The notes: a model not told the origin generated them from the letters alone. DNA of 64,000 nt from Corallium rubrum (GCA_964035015.1 OZ036004.1:4132668-4196667); one strand, 5' to 3'. Shown: positions 51,375 to 61,309, counted from the first letter of the stretch. Numbers and translations are program-made.

Positions 51375-54300
51375 ACCACCAAATAACCACCGCAATATAA
51401 CAAGGTAAAATAACCACCAAAATTGGTCCCTAATACCACCGCAATATAACATAGTAAAATAACCACTAAAATTGGTCTCTAATATCCACCGCAATATAAC
51501 AAGGTTACATAACCACCAAAATTGGTCTCTAATATCCACCGCAATATAACAAGGTTACATAACCACCAAATAACCACCGCAATATAACAAGGTAAAATAA
51601 CCACCAAAATTGGTCCCTAATAATCCCCGCAATATAACAAGGTAAAATAACCACCAAATAACCACCGCAATATAACAAGGTAAAATAACCACCAAAATTG
51701 GTCCCTAATAACCACCACAATATAACAAGGTAAAATAACCACCAAAATTGGTCCTTAATAACCACCGCAATATAACAAGGTAAAATAACCACAAAAATTG
51801 GTCCCTAATAACCACCGCAATATAACAAGGTAAAATAACCACCAAAATTGGTCCCTAATAACCACCGCAATATAACAAGGTAAAATAACCACCAAAATTG
51901 GTCCCTAATAATCCCCGTAATATAAGAAGGTAAAATAACCACCAAATAACCACCGCAATATAACAAGGTAAAATAACCACCAAAATTGGTCCCTAATAAC
52001 CAGCGCAATATATCAAGGTAAAATAACCACCAAAGTTGGTCCCTAATAACCACCGCAATATAACAAGGTAAAATAACCACCAAATAACCACCGCAATATA
52101 ACAAGGTAAAATAACCACCAAAATTGGTCCCTAATAACCACCGCAATATAACAAGGTTACATAACCACCAAAATTGGTCTCTAATATCCACCGCAATATA
52201 ACAAGGTTACATAACCACCAAATAACCACCGCAATATAACAAGGTAAAATAACCACCAAAATTGGTCCCTAATAACCACCGCAATATATCAAGGTGAAAT
52301 AACCACCAAATAGCCACCGCAATATAACAAGGTAAAATAACCACCAAATATCCACCGCAATTTAACAAGGTAAAATAACCACCAAAGTTGGTCCCTAATA
52401 ACCACCGCAATTTAACAAGGTAAAATAACCACCAAAATTGGTCCCTAATAACCACCGCAATATAACAAGGTAAAATAACCACCAAAATTGGTCCCTAATA
52501 ACCACCGCAATATAACAAGGTAAAATAACCACCAAAATTGGTCCCTAATAACCACCGCAATATAACAAGGTAAAATAACCACCAAATAAGCACCGCAATA
52601 AAACAATGTAAAATAACCACCAAAATTGGTCCCTAATAACCACCGCAATATAACAAGGTAAAATAACCACCAAATAACCACTGCAATATAACAAGGTAAA
52701 ATAACCACCAAAATTGGTCCCTAATAACCACCGCAATATAACAAGGTAAAATAACCACCAAAATTGGTCCCTAATAACCACCACAATATAACAAGGTAAA
52801 ATAACCACCAAAATTGGTCCCTAATAACCACCGCAATATAACATAGTAAAATTACCACTAAAATTGGTCTCTAATATCCATCGCAATATAACAAGGTAAA
52901 ATAACCACCAAAATTGGTCTCTAATATCCACCGCAATATAACAAGGTTACATAACCACCAAATAACCACCGCAATATAACAAGGTAAAATAACCACCAAA
53001 ATTGGTCCCTAATAACCACCGCAATATAACAAGGTTACATAACCACCAAAATTGGTCTCTAATATCCACCGCAATATAACAAGGTTACATAACCACCAAA
53101 TAACCACCGCAATAAACAAGGTAAAATAACCACCAAATGGTCCCAATAACCACCGCAATAAAACAAGGTAAAATAACCACCGAAATCGGTCCAAATACCA
53201 CCGCAATAACAAGGTAAAATAACCACCAAATGGTCCCAAATAACCACCGCAATAAAACAAGGTAAAATAACCACCGAAATCGGTCCCAAATAACCACCGC
53301 AATAAAACAAGGTAAAATAACCACCGAAATCGGTCCCAAATAACCACCGCAATAAAACAAGGTAAAATAACCACCGAAATCGGTCCCAAATAACCACCGC
53401 AATAAAACAAGGTAAAATAACCACCGAAATCGGTCCAAATAAGCACCGCAATAAAACAATGTAAAATAACCACCAAAATTGGTCCCTAATAACCACCGCA
53501 ATATAACAAGGTAAAATAACCACCAAATAACCACTGCAATAAAACAAGGTAAAATAACCACCGAAATCGGTCCCAAATAACCACCGCAATAAAACAAGGT
53601 AAAATAACCACCGAAATCGGTCCCAAATAACCACCACAATATAACAAGGTAAAATAACCACCAAAATTGGTCCCTAATAACCACCGCAATATAACATAGT
53701 AAAATTACCACTAAAATTGGTCTCTAATATCCATCGCAATATAACAAGGTAAAATAACCACCAAAATTGGTCTCTAATATCCACCGCAATATAACAAGGT
53801 TACATAACCACCAAATAACCACCGCAATATAACAAGGTAAATTAATAACCACCAAAATTGGTCCCTAATAACCACCGCAATATATCAAGGTGAAATAACC
53901 ACCAAATAACCACCGCAATATAACAAGGTAAAATAACCACCAAATAGCCACCGCAATTTAACAAGGTAAAATAACCACCAAAGTTGGTCCCTAATAACCA
54001 CCGCAATTTAACAAGGTAAAATAACCACCAAAATTGGTCCCTAATAACCACCGCAATATTACAAGGTAAAATAACCACCAAAATTGGTCCCTAATAACCA
54101 CCGCAATATAACAAGGTAAAATAACCACCAAAATTGGTCCCTAATAACCACCGCAATATAACAAGGTAAAATAACCACCAAAATTGGTCCCTAATAACCA
54201 CCGCAATATAACAAGGTAAAATAACCACCAAAATTGGTCCCTAATAACCACCGCAATATAACAAGGTGAGATAACCACCAAATAACCACCGCAATATAAC

Positions 54301-54495
54301 AAGGTAAAATAACCACCAATATTGGACCCTAATAACCACCGCAATATAACAAGGTAAAATAACCACCAAATAACCACCGCAATATAACAAGGTAAAATAA
54401 CCACTAAAATTGGTCCCTAATAACCACCGCAATATATCAAGGTAATATAACCACCAAAATTGGTCCCTAATAACCACAGCAATATAACAAGGTCA
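51375..54495. repeat. Right-edge satellite subfamily
   Basis: Monomers here read CGCAATATAACAAGG and ACCAAAATTGGTCCCTAATA. They are mixed with shortened units in which the segment between the two AATAACCACC copies is lost (ACCACCAAATAACCACCGC), as expected from recombination between the internal repeats. Minus-strand stops reappear, so frames are short. A patch at about 53110-53640 is core-like. Confidence 0.9.
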
Positions 54496-55319
54496 GAAAC
54501 CATAACCAGCCGACAATTTTAAAAAATAAAGAATAAAACATAATCCGAAAATCGTCATCTTGTGACTTGATATTCAAGTTAAAAACAAGATAAGACAAAA
54601 TGAGAGGTAATATTTCGACTCTATGTCAAAGTCATTTTCAAACCAATAGTTTACAAGCTTACTGAGTCCTATATATATACAATAATCACAAGGATGATGT
54701 CACCGCTTAGTAACTGGAAATGTCACCAAGTTGACAAAACAGGTTAGACTGACATGTCAGCTGAATTGTTTCAGGTAAATGTAGATAAAAATAAAAGTTG
54801 ACAGTGGTGAAAGGATATATACATATTAAAGTTCTAAAAATAAAGCTAAGGAAATAGAGATAGTTCTTTGCTGGCCTTCAGGCCATTGTTCAGTTCAGGC
54901 TTTCTAAATTTTATTAGAAGAGCTTCTAAAATAAGTAATTGATTAATTTGTATTACCAAATTTACAGGAGTGAATTATTTTAAAGTTATTAAATATTTGG
55001 TTCGATATACTAGGTCCAAGAAGAGGGAAATCAGAGGTGTTATTAAGGTTGTCATAAAGAATGTTGAGGTTGGCAAGGTGTTCAGCAAGAGGACAGTCAA
55101 TTAGGTGCTGTGCTACAGCGCTAGTGTTGATGTTAGAGTGTTCAGAAAGGCGAGTTTGAAGGCAGCGTTCAGTTTTTCCAATGTAAACTTGTAAACTATT
55201 GCTTTGATAATGACTTTGAAATAGAGTCGAAATATTACCTCTCACTTTGTCTTATCTTGTTTTTAACTTGAATATCAAGTCACAAGATGACGATTTTCGG
55301 ATTATGTTTTATTCTTTAT
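54496..55319 (-). mobile_element. Penelope-like element fragment with inverted terminal repeats
   Basis: An insertion of about 0.8 kb in the satellite. Terminal repeats of about 133 bp at 54526-54659 and 55187-55319 are inverted and about 95% alike by eye (both contain CTTGATATTCAAGTT-type sequence and GAGGTAATATTTCGACTCTA). The interior holds a GIY-YIG fragment on the minus strand (next entry). The flanks share TATAACAAGGTCA (54483-54495 and 55317-55329), a likely target-site duplication; part of it is also ordinary satellite sequence. About 30 extra bases lie outside the left repeat, recalling the tail extension described for Penelope-like elements. Confidence 0.8.
54943..55212 (-). pseudogene. 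GIY-YIG endonuclease domain fragment (Penelope-like)
   Basis: The minus-strand frame reads VYIGKTERCLQTRLSEHS, then AVAQHLIDC and a C-terminal tail ending in TAA at 54943. This matches the second half of the GIY-YIG domain of Penelope-like retroelements: the YIGKT strand, catalytic Arg in the TRLxEH helix, and the His/Cys segment. The first part of the domain (the GIY strand) and the whole reverse transcriptase are missing. The frame starts where the terminal repeat is fused, with no ATG. It is a truncated relic, not an active gene. Confidence 0.8.
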
Positions 55320-55685
55320 AACAAGGTCAAATTACCACCAAATAACCACCGCAAAATAACTACCAAAATTGGTCCCTAATAACAACCGGACAATAACCAA
55401 CAAAATTGGACCCTAATAACCACTGGAAAATAACGAGGACAAAATAACCAGCAAAATTGAGCCCTAATAACCACCGTCAAATAACCAGGACAAAATAACC
55501 TCCAAAATTGGTCCCCAATAGCCACCTCAAAATAACCACCTAGATTGTTCCCCAAAAAACCGCCGCAAAATAATAAGGACAAAATAACCACCAAAATTCG
55601 TCCCTAATAAGCACCATCAAATAACCAGGACAAAATAAGCACTAAAATTGGTCGGTAGTAACCGCCGCAAAATAACGAGGACAAA
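55320..55685. repeat. Highly diverged satellite monomers right of the insertion
   Basis: Degenerate units with ACCAAAATTGGTCCCTAATA, CCGTCAAATAACCAGGACAA and CCACCTCAAAATAACC. The CCGTCAAATAACCAGG form also occurs at the extreme left edge (20621-20640), so both array ends keep the same old variant. Confidence 0.85.
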
Positions 55686-55687
55686 CT

Positions 55688-56215
55688 AAGTGGGCGGGCA
55701 GGTGAGCGGGCAAGTGGGCGGGCGAGTGGGCGGTCAAGTGGCGGGCGTGTGGGCGGGCAAGTTGGCGGGCGAGTGGGCGGGCGGGTGGGCGGGCTAGTGG
55801 GCGGGCTAGTGGGCGGGCGAGGGGGCGGGCTAGTGGGCGGGCAAGTGGCTGGCAAGTGGGCGGCGATTGGGCGGGCGATTGGGCGGGCGATTGGGCGGGC
55901 GATTGGGCGGGCGATTGGGCGGGCAAGTGGGCGGGCAAGTGGGCGGGCGAGTGGGCGGGCCGGCAAGTGGGCGGGCAAGTGGGCGGGCAAGTGGGCGGGC
56001 AAGTGGGCGGGCAAGTGGGCGGGCAAGTGGGCGGGCAAGTGGGCGGGCAAGTGGGCGGGCAAGTGGGCGGGCAAGTGGGCGGGCGAGTGGGTGGGCAAGT
56101 GGGCGGGCAAGAGGGCAAGTGGCGGGCGAGTGGGCGGGGGAGTGGGTGGGCGAGTGGGCGGGCAAGTGGGCGGGCAAGTGGCGGGTTAGTGGCGGCAAGT
56201 GGCGTGCAAGTGAGT
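55688..56215. repeat. 12-bp G-rich minisatellite
   Basis: Tandem GGGCGGGCAAGT units, with GGGCGGGCGATT and GGGCGGGCGAGT variants and short interruptions, over about 530 bases. Plus-strand runs of GGG spaced 1 and 5 nt fit the G-quadruplex pattern repeatedly. Gly/Ala/Arg/Val and Pro/Ala/His/Leu frames on both strands are artefacts. Confidence 0.95.
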
Positions 56216-56279
56216 TTTGTCGCAGGTCCGGTCGGTCGGCGTGGCGGCGTGCTTTTGAATGATCCCTTTTAGCGATGAA

Positions 56280-56395
56280 GTTGTATTCGCACATTGCGCG
56301 CGCATTATTTTTCAAAAACAACTGGTAAGCTCCTCAAAATAAACATATTGTAACATATTGTTTAAAATCCACATAATATAGACCAAGCAGCAAGG
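56280..56395. repeat. Dispersed repeat fragment related to 80-190
   Basis: GCGCGCATTATTTTTCAAAA and AAATAAACATATTG sequences match the left arm and interior of the element at 54-312. Confidence 0.65.
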
Positions 56396-56564
56396 CGTTT
56401 AATACTAGGTATAAAACGGTACGTATATGTTCTTTGATATTGTGTGGCTCTTTCTTGTATCCCTACTAGTCCTCAACTCAAACTAATGTCAACACGGCAT
56501 TTTCTCGCGTCTGTAATATACGCGTCTATTCTGTCTTCATGGACAAACTTTGTCAGCAAGGCCT

Positions 56565-56880
56565 GGCCAAACGCTTTCAACATCGCATTGAACATGATTC
56601 AACATTGTTGAACGATCTTGAATAATGTTGAAAGCACGAGTGCCTGTGGCCAAATGAATTCAACATCTTTCAACATTCAACATTCAACAAAAGCTGGAAT
56701 CGACAATATCCCGCATGGCGCATGTCTCTGTTCAACAAAGTTGAATGAAATGTGGGCATTTGGCCGTTCAGCACCTTTCAACATTTTTAGAAGAATAGAA
56801 ATGTTGAACGCATGTTGAACGAAAATTTGAACATGTTCAAATTTCGTTCAACATCATTCAACACCATTCAACAACAGCGT
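56565..56880. repeat. TTCAACA/TGTTGAA-rich palindromic repeat
   Basis: Dense interspersed TTCAACAT and GTTGAA words, including CATTCAACATTCAACA and GTTCAACATCATTCAACACC. They form many overlapping short inverted repeats. A C-rich run (CCCCCCACCCCCC) follows to 56925. Confidence 0.8.
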
Positions 56881-56944
56881 TTGCTCCCCCCACCCCCCAC
56901 CCCCCACCCCCCACCCCCCCAAAAAAAATAAATAAAAGAAATGC

Positions 56945-57075
56945 CGAATCGAAACCAAAGAATTTGCAAATTGAATGTAGTCGTAATTCGTCGGAAGAAC
57001 TTCGGAAGTTTTTCCAAAACTTCAAACTTGTCGGTTTCAAGTTCCATTGATCACTTCCTGTTGGAAAGTGCGAAA
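56945..57075. repeat. Copy of the fucosyltransferase 5' flank
   Basis: GTCGTAATTCGTCGGAAGAA, CTTCGGAAGTTTTTCC and CACTTCCTGTTGGAA parallel 19232-19290 just upstream of the GT10 gene, in the same plus-strand orientation. No GT10 coding sequence follows on either side. It could be a duplicated promoter or first-exon segment, or a dispersed repeat that contributed to both loci. Confidence 0.55.
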
Positions 57076-57079
57076 GGTT

Positions 57080-58400
57080 TTTTGAACTTTTGTCTTTATA
57101 AAGCAGTTTTCCTCTTTCTCGTGCGATTAATTACGCTCAATCGGAACTCGTAACTTACTGGTGCTACTCCTGTTGGGCAAGGCTGTACTTTGCACCGAAT
57201 AACAGGTGCTTTTTGATATTACAGAGCGAGACGAACATACTTTCGGACAAGCAAATATATTGACCACTAGTTTGCTACTTGATATATTCCAGGCGTTGGA
57301 TTCTCGTCGTGGGACTTATTCGTAGTTTTCGTGCTTCTTGTTTTGTCCAACGTTGTAAGGTTAGTACGTAAATGGTTGGTTACTAGCGTTTGTAGTTAAA
57401 TTTTATCAAATAATAGTCTATAATTATGAACCATTTCCTTATAAACCCCTTGTCCAAGGGGCGTTTGGTATTATACAGAATAATATTTATTTACACATGC
57501 CATCACGCCATTCACGCCATATTAAATAGTGGAAATATAGAAATATTAATACGACACTAGCTCCATCTGCACAGAATAGAATTATCCACAGTATTAGCAA
57601 GAAGCATTCGTTAAAATAATCTTATGGCTATATCTTTTTTTTTTCAAATGCACTGCCATATTTTATAACATCTATTGAAAGAGCGATTGATTTTAACCAC
57701 AAAATTATGGTTTTTAAAGATTCCTTGTTTTACTAACAGAGTTAAATTTAAAAATGCCTTCATTGATTCTTCTTCGTCAGATTACTTTCGTGTGTTTTCA
57801 ATTTCAGTTTCTGGTTGAATATTTAGTTATTCAGGCATTTAAAAATATTGATGTTTATGTGGAAATGATGCCAAGATTCCAGTATTTACAACATAGTTTA
57901 ATGGAATCGTCCCTTCTGAGATTCCTTTTTGTAGTTTTCGAGACAAAGCTAACATTTTGGCACGACTTAAGGCAAAATTGAAAGAGTGGAAAGTAGTTTC
58001 CGACCAGGTCAAATATCTTGTGTCGTTTCACATGCCATAAAACAACAAGGAAGTTAAATGCATCATGAACTAAAAAAACACACGCTGTGTTGCCAATGGC
58101 CTTAAGACACCTTCCTTTAGGACATAAAAGCATCTACCATTCATTTTGTACAATTACAAGGTTACATTTTTACAAAGGTACAAAACAATTTCCTTGTAAC
58201 TGCTTTCATACATCCGCCAAATTTTTAGTATTGGCATAATATATAAAGACCCCTGAGATGTAAGTACTATTAATAATTGTTCAGATAGGCTGGGCATATT
58301 TGAGTAATTGTTTAGTAGTTAATCTTTTAATCACTCTGTGATCAATGCTTTAGCAAACTAGTGATACTCCAGACTAGTTTCCACTTTACAATTTAGGAAT
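57080..58400. other. Gene-free spacer
   Basis: AT-rich. Short open frames on both strands lack recognisable motifs, splice context or composition bias, and no repeat structure was recognised. Confidence 0.4.
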
Positions 58401-58407
58401 GGTTAAG

Positions 58408-58678
58408 CATTTTAACCCATTGATACCTAGGCTGTCCGAGGGTTCTCACTTGGATGAGTGAAATTGTCTGGTTATTAGACAGAGTAAAACACGAAAGGGG
58501 CCATATTTAACCAGCTCAGACAGCAATGGGTTAATCGCTTGTTAATCCATTGTTGTGTTGGCTGTCTAAGGGTTCTCCCTTGGTCTCCCTACACCAGTAA
58601 AATTGTCTAGTGTTAGAGTAAAATATAATATTTAAAGGGGTTGTTTTTGGCCAGCTCAGGTAGCAATGGGTTAACATA
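58408..58678. repeat. Two tandem copies of a TTAACCCATTG-ended MITE
   Basis: Each copy of about 120-135 bp starts with TTAACCCATTG or a variant, ends AGCAATGGGTTAA, and contains GGGTTCTC, AAATTGTCT and AGAGTAAAA. Further partial copies lie at about 60715-60805 and 61145-61255. Confidence 0.8.
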
Positions 58679-58689
58679 TGTGTATACCA

Positions 58690-59497
58690 ATGTTAAAGTG
58701 TCACTATGATGAGAAAATCGTCAGTCTTTTTTTTTATCTTATCATAAAGTACATTTAAAATGAGGGTGAACGGCGTTTGTGGTTTGTCAATATCTCATCT
58801 CGTTCAGGAGATATTCACGTTTTGGCAATATGCAAATTTATGGCTGATGACGTCATTTTCTCCAAACGAGCGAAATGAAAATCGTAAAATAAGGAATATC
58901 TCTGGAAATAAACAATAGAATGTGCTTAAACTTTGCGTGCTTATAGTATCTAATAAAATACACTCCTCTGTGGAACTTTTGTGACTAGCGCATGCTCTCA
59001 GGTTACTCTAAATCTTAAAAAGGGAATTATCATTTTTGCTTCATTGTTTAAAAATAGAAAGATTTAAACGTTTGAATTACAATACCTACATAAGCCCTAA
59101 TCGTCACATTTATTTGCTGGAGTAAACGCTACTTCATTGCTGATAAATAAGAAAATTTAATTCTATCATTGGAGGGGTCCAGGAACCAGCAATTTCCACG
59201 AAAGCAACTAAAGTTCACAGTGAAACGTATGTTATTTAATACTATAAGCATACAAAATTTGAGCACTTTCTATTGTTTATTTCTAGAGATATTCCTAATT
59301 TTACGATTTTCATTTCACTCGTGTGGAGAAAATGACGTCATCAGCCATGTAATTTGCATATTTCAAAAACGTGAATATCTCTTGAACGAGATGAGTTATT
59401 TACAAACCACAAACACCGTTCCTCCTCATTTTAAATGTATTTTATGATTAGATAAAAAAAAGACTGACGATTTTTCATCTTAGTGACACTTTAAGCA
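58690..59497. mobile_element. Foldback element with about 235-bp inverted arms
   Basis: The left arm 58690-58930 (AGTGTCACTATGATGAGAAA ... TGACGTCATTTTCTCC ... AAATAAACAATAGAA) returns inverted at about 59260-59497 (TTCTATTGTTTATTTC ... GGAGAAAATGACGTCA ... TAGTGACACT) with modest divergence. The centre of about 330 bases has no coding frame. A CRE-like TGACGTCA lies in each arm. Confidence 0.88.
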
Positions 59498-59815
59498 AAC
59501 AATCCACAGCTGCAAAGCTGTATAGCAATACCTGTGCAGTAATAATGTTTAAAGCAATGCTAGCAAATCAGCAAGCAAGAGTGACCAACAAGCAGCAATG
59601 TGCCAATGCTGTGCTCACAAGGGCCAGCTTCACACTATTAAGTGTCACCCTCTTTAAATAATGTTTCTATCTATCCTTCTAAGCGTGGGTGACACTCTTG
59701 TCTGCCCCCTCGACTACTTAAGAACTTGGGTCGACTCCCTAAGAACTATGAAGGAGAAGACCACTGGCTAACTACCTCTGCAGTTAACTTTGCTTAAATA
59801 TATTTAACCACATTA

Positions 59816-60012
59816 TAAAGCCCTATCTACACGATACGATTGTTGTATACGATTGTCATTCTGGTGTATGCAATTTTGTGTATATACACAATTCTTGTTC
59901 ATGATTCGATGGTGAATGTTGGAAAATGCCATTTACACAATTGGTGGACCTGAATCACATACATCATGATGACATTTGTATACAACAATCGTACTGTGTA
60001 GATAGGCCTTAA
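59816..60012. repeat. 197-bp MITE
   Basis: The left end AAGCCCTATCTACACGATAC and GATTGTTGTATAC is inverted at the right end (GTATACAACAATCGTAC, TGTAGATAGGCCTTA). Terminal repeats are about 34 bp. Confidence 0.88.
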
Positions 60013-60171
60013 GACATTTGTATATAGACTTGTTTTTAATATGGCAAAAATCAAGCAAATCTGACTAACTACAAATATTGCATTTTCTTCACATATTGGA
60101 CCATCTGCCATATATGTTGTTGGATATTTTGGTCAAGGAAAATTTTGAGTGCTAGGATATATAAGATTTGA

Positions 60172-60718
60172 CCCTTTAAAGGGTATTGGCAATAAAAAAT
60201 AAGTTTGTCTCATTTGAAAGAACTTGTCAAATGGTATAAGAAGACCTTTTACAATATTTCCTTATTTGTTTTGGTTTTGGAAATATTTTGACTAAAGACA
60301 GCGTGCTATCTGCCATCTTGTTGTAATATTGGGTCTAATTAACTAGGAAATTGGTGACGTCACAAGCAGGGTAAACCTCATGAAACTACTCCGTGGGTGA
60401 AAAAATTTCCATGGAAGGCTTTTTAAATGTTGTGGGTCAATTTAAAATGGAAATAGCGCAACAAAAAATTGAGTTTCTAGCTCATAATGTCATAAGGTTG
60501 GCAAGATAAAAATTTCACTTTACCCTGCTTATGTCATCACATGCATAATTTTGCATATCAAAAATAATTCCAAGATGGTGGACAGCACGCTGTCTTTAGT
60601 CAAAATATTTCCAAAACCAAAAAGGATACAGAAAAATTGTAAAAGGTCTTCTTATACCATTTGACGAGTTCTTTCAAATGAGATGAACTTAATTTTTATT
60701 GCCAATACTCTTTAACTC
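60172..60718. mobile_element. Foldback element with about 150-bp arms
   Basis: The left arm (AAAGGGTATTGGCAATAAAA, GGTATAAGAAGACCTTTTAC, TGACTAAAGACAGCGTGC) is inverted at 60575-60715 (GCACGCTGTCTTTAGTCAAA, GTAAAAGGTCTTCTTATACC, TTTTTATTGCCAATACTCTT). No coding frame in the 240-base centre. Confidence 0.88.
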
Positions 60719-61300
60719 CCACCACATCAGGAGGTCTTCCCAGTAAAATCGTCTGGCATTAGAGTAAAAAATAAGAAGTGCCAAATGGCACCCATGGGAG
60801 TGAAAGCATTGATATAGGAGAGTGAAAATACACATATCGCTATACGGTCAGGTCTATATCTTTGTTTTTCGACAAGTGACAAAGCAGCACTGCACAAGTT
60901 CAGCAAACTTTACGCAAGCATTAATGAATTGGCTTAAAACCAACCTTGAGTCCTTTGAAGATTTCAGCTGGAATGGTTTATGTTACCCCCTGTGTTTGAA
61001 CTATAACAGTGCAGGAAAAGATGACATAAACCTTATTTTGTTAAAACTCGAGCAGTCAAGTTGACCGTCTGTAAGTGATTTTGAGGGGTCAAATTGTGAA
61101 AGTGGGGGTCATTGACCCCTGCCCCCCGTTATTTTGAGTGCTGTGTCTGACAGGAGGCCTTTCCTTTGTCGAGTAAAATCATCTAGCGTTAGACAGTCGC
61201 AGAGTAAAAAATGAAAAGTGCCGAATGGTGCCAATGGGAATGAAAGGGTTAAGAGAAAATAAACTGAGAACACTAATATCTTCCTGCAATTGAACCCACA
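60719..61300. repeat. Spacer with two partial copies of the 58.4-kb repeat
   Basis: About 60715-60805 and 61145-61255 contain GTAAAATCGTCTGGC- and GTAAAATCATCTAGC-type sequence plus AGAGTAAAAAAT and GCCAAATGGCACC/GCCGAATGGTGCC, as in 58408-58678. Between them a short plus-strand open frame has no recognisable motif. Confidence 0.6.
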
Positions 61301-61309
61301 ACTCTGTTC

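Larger units (their letters stand above)
20611..54495. repeat. Giant 50-bp satellite array (about 670 monomers)
   Basis: Head-to-tail 50-bp monomers for about 34 kb. In order, the core monomer contains ACAAGGTAAAATAACCACC, the dyad ACCGAAATCGGT, CCCAAATAACCACCG and CGATAAA. AATAACCACC occurs twice per monomer, about 25 bp apart, so the unit may descend from a 25-bp dimer. Variants: TCCC type dominates about 20.8-36 kb; 51-bp units with CGAATAAAAC dominate about 36.2-40.5 kb; mixed to about 44.9 kb; TGCC type dominates about 44.9-51.4 kb; diverged ACCAAAATTGGTCCCTAATA type occupies both edges. The minus strand lacks stop codons in the core, so frames of thousands of codons with a 50-residue hydrophobic repeat appear. 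I treat these as artefacts. The array could be heterochromatic; no function is shown. Confidence 0.98.

Noticed and set aside
20624..51539. Open frames of about 600-4000 codons on the minus strand
   Set aside because: They are the same satellite monomer read in three frames. Single-base indels do not break them only because all frames are open, and there is no codon-position signal.
20611..54495. CRISPR array or phage-type direct repeats
   Set aside because: There are no unique spacers; the whole 50-bp unit repeats. The window is eukaryotic.
20611..54495. Centromere
   Set aside because: A large tandem array is compatible, but nothing in the sequence shows kinetochore function, and active genes flank it closely.
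55604..56321. Pro-Ala-His-Leu and Gly-Gly-Gln-Val repeat proteins on both strands
   Set aside because: A 12-bp repeat is open in many frames at once; no gene context.
57754..57981. Small plus-strand open frame
   Set aside because: No domain, no splice or start context, AT-driven composition; the opposite strand is equally open.
60822..61064. Plus-strand frame of 80 codons
   Set aside because: Lies between repeat copies, has no recognisable motif and no supporting exon structure.
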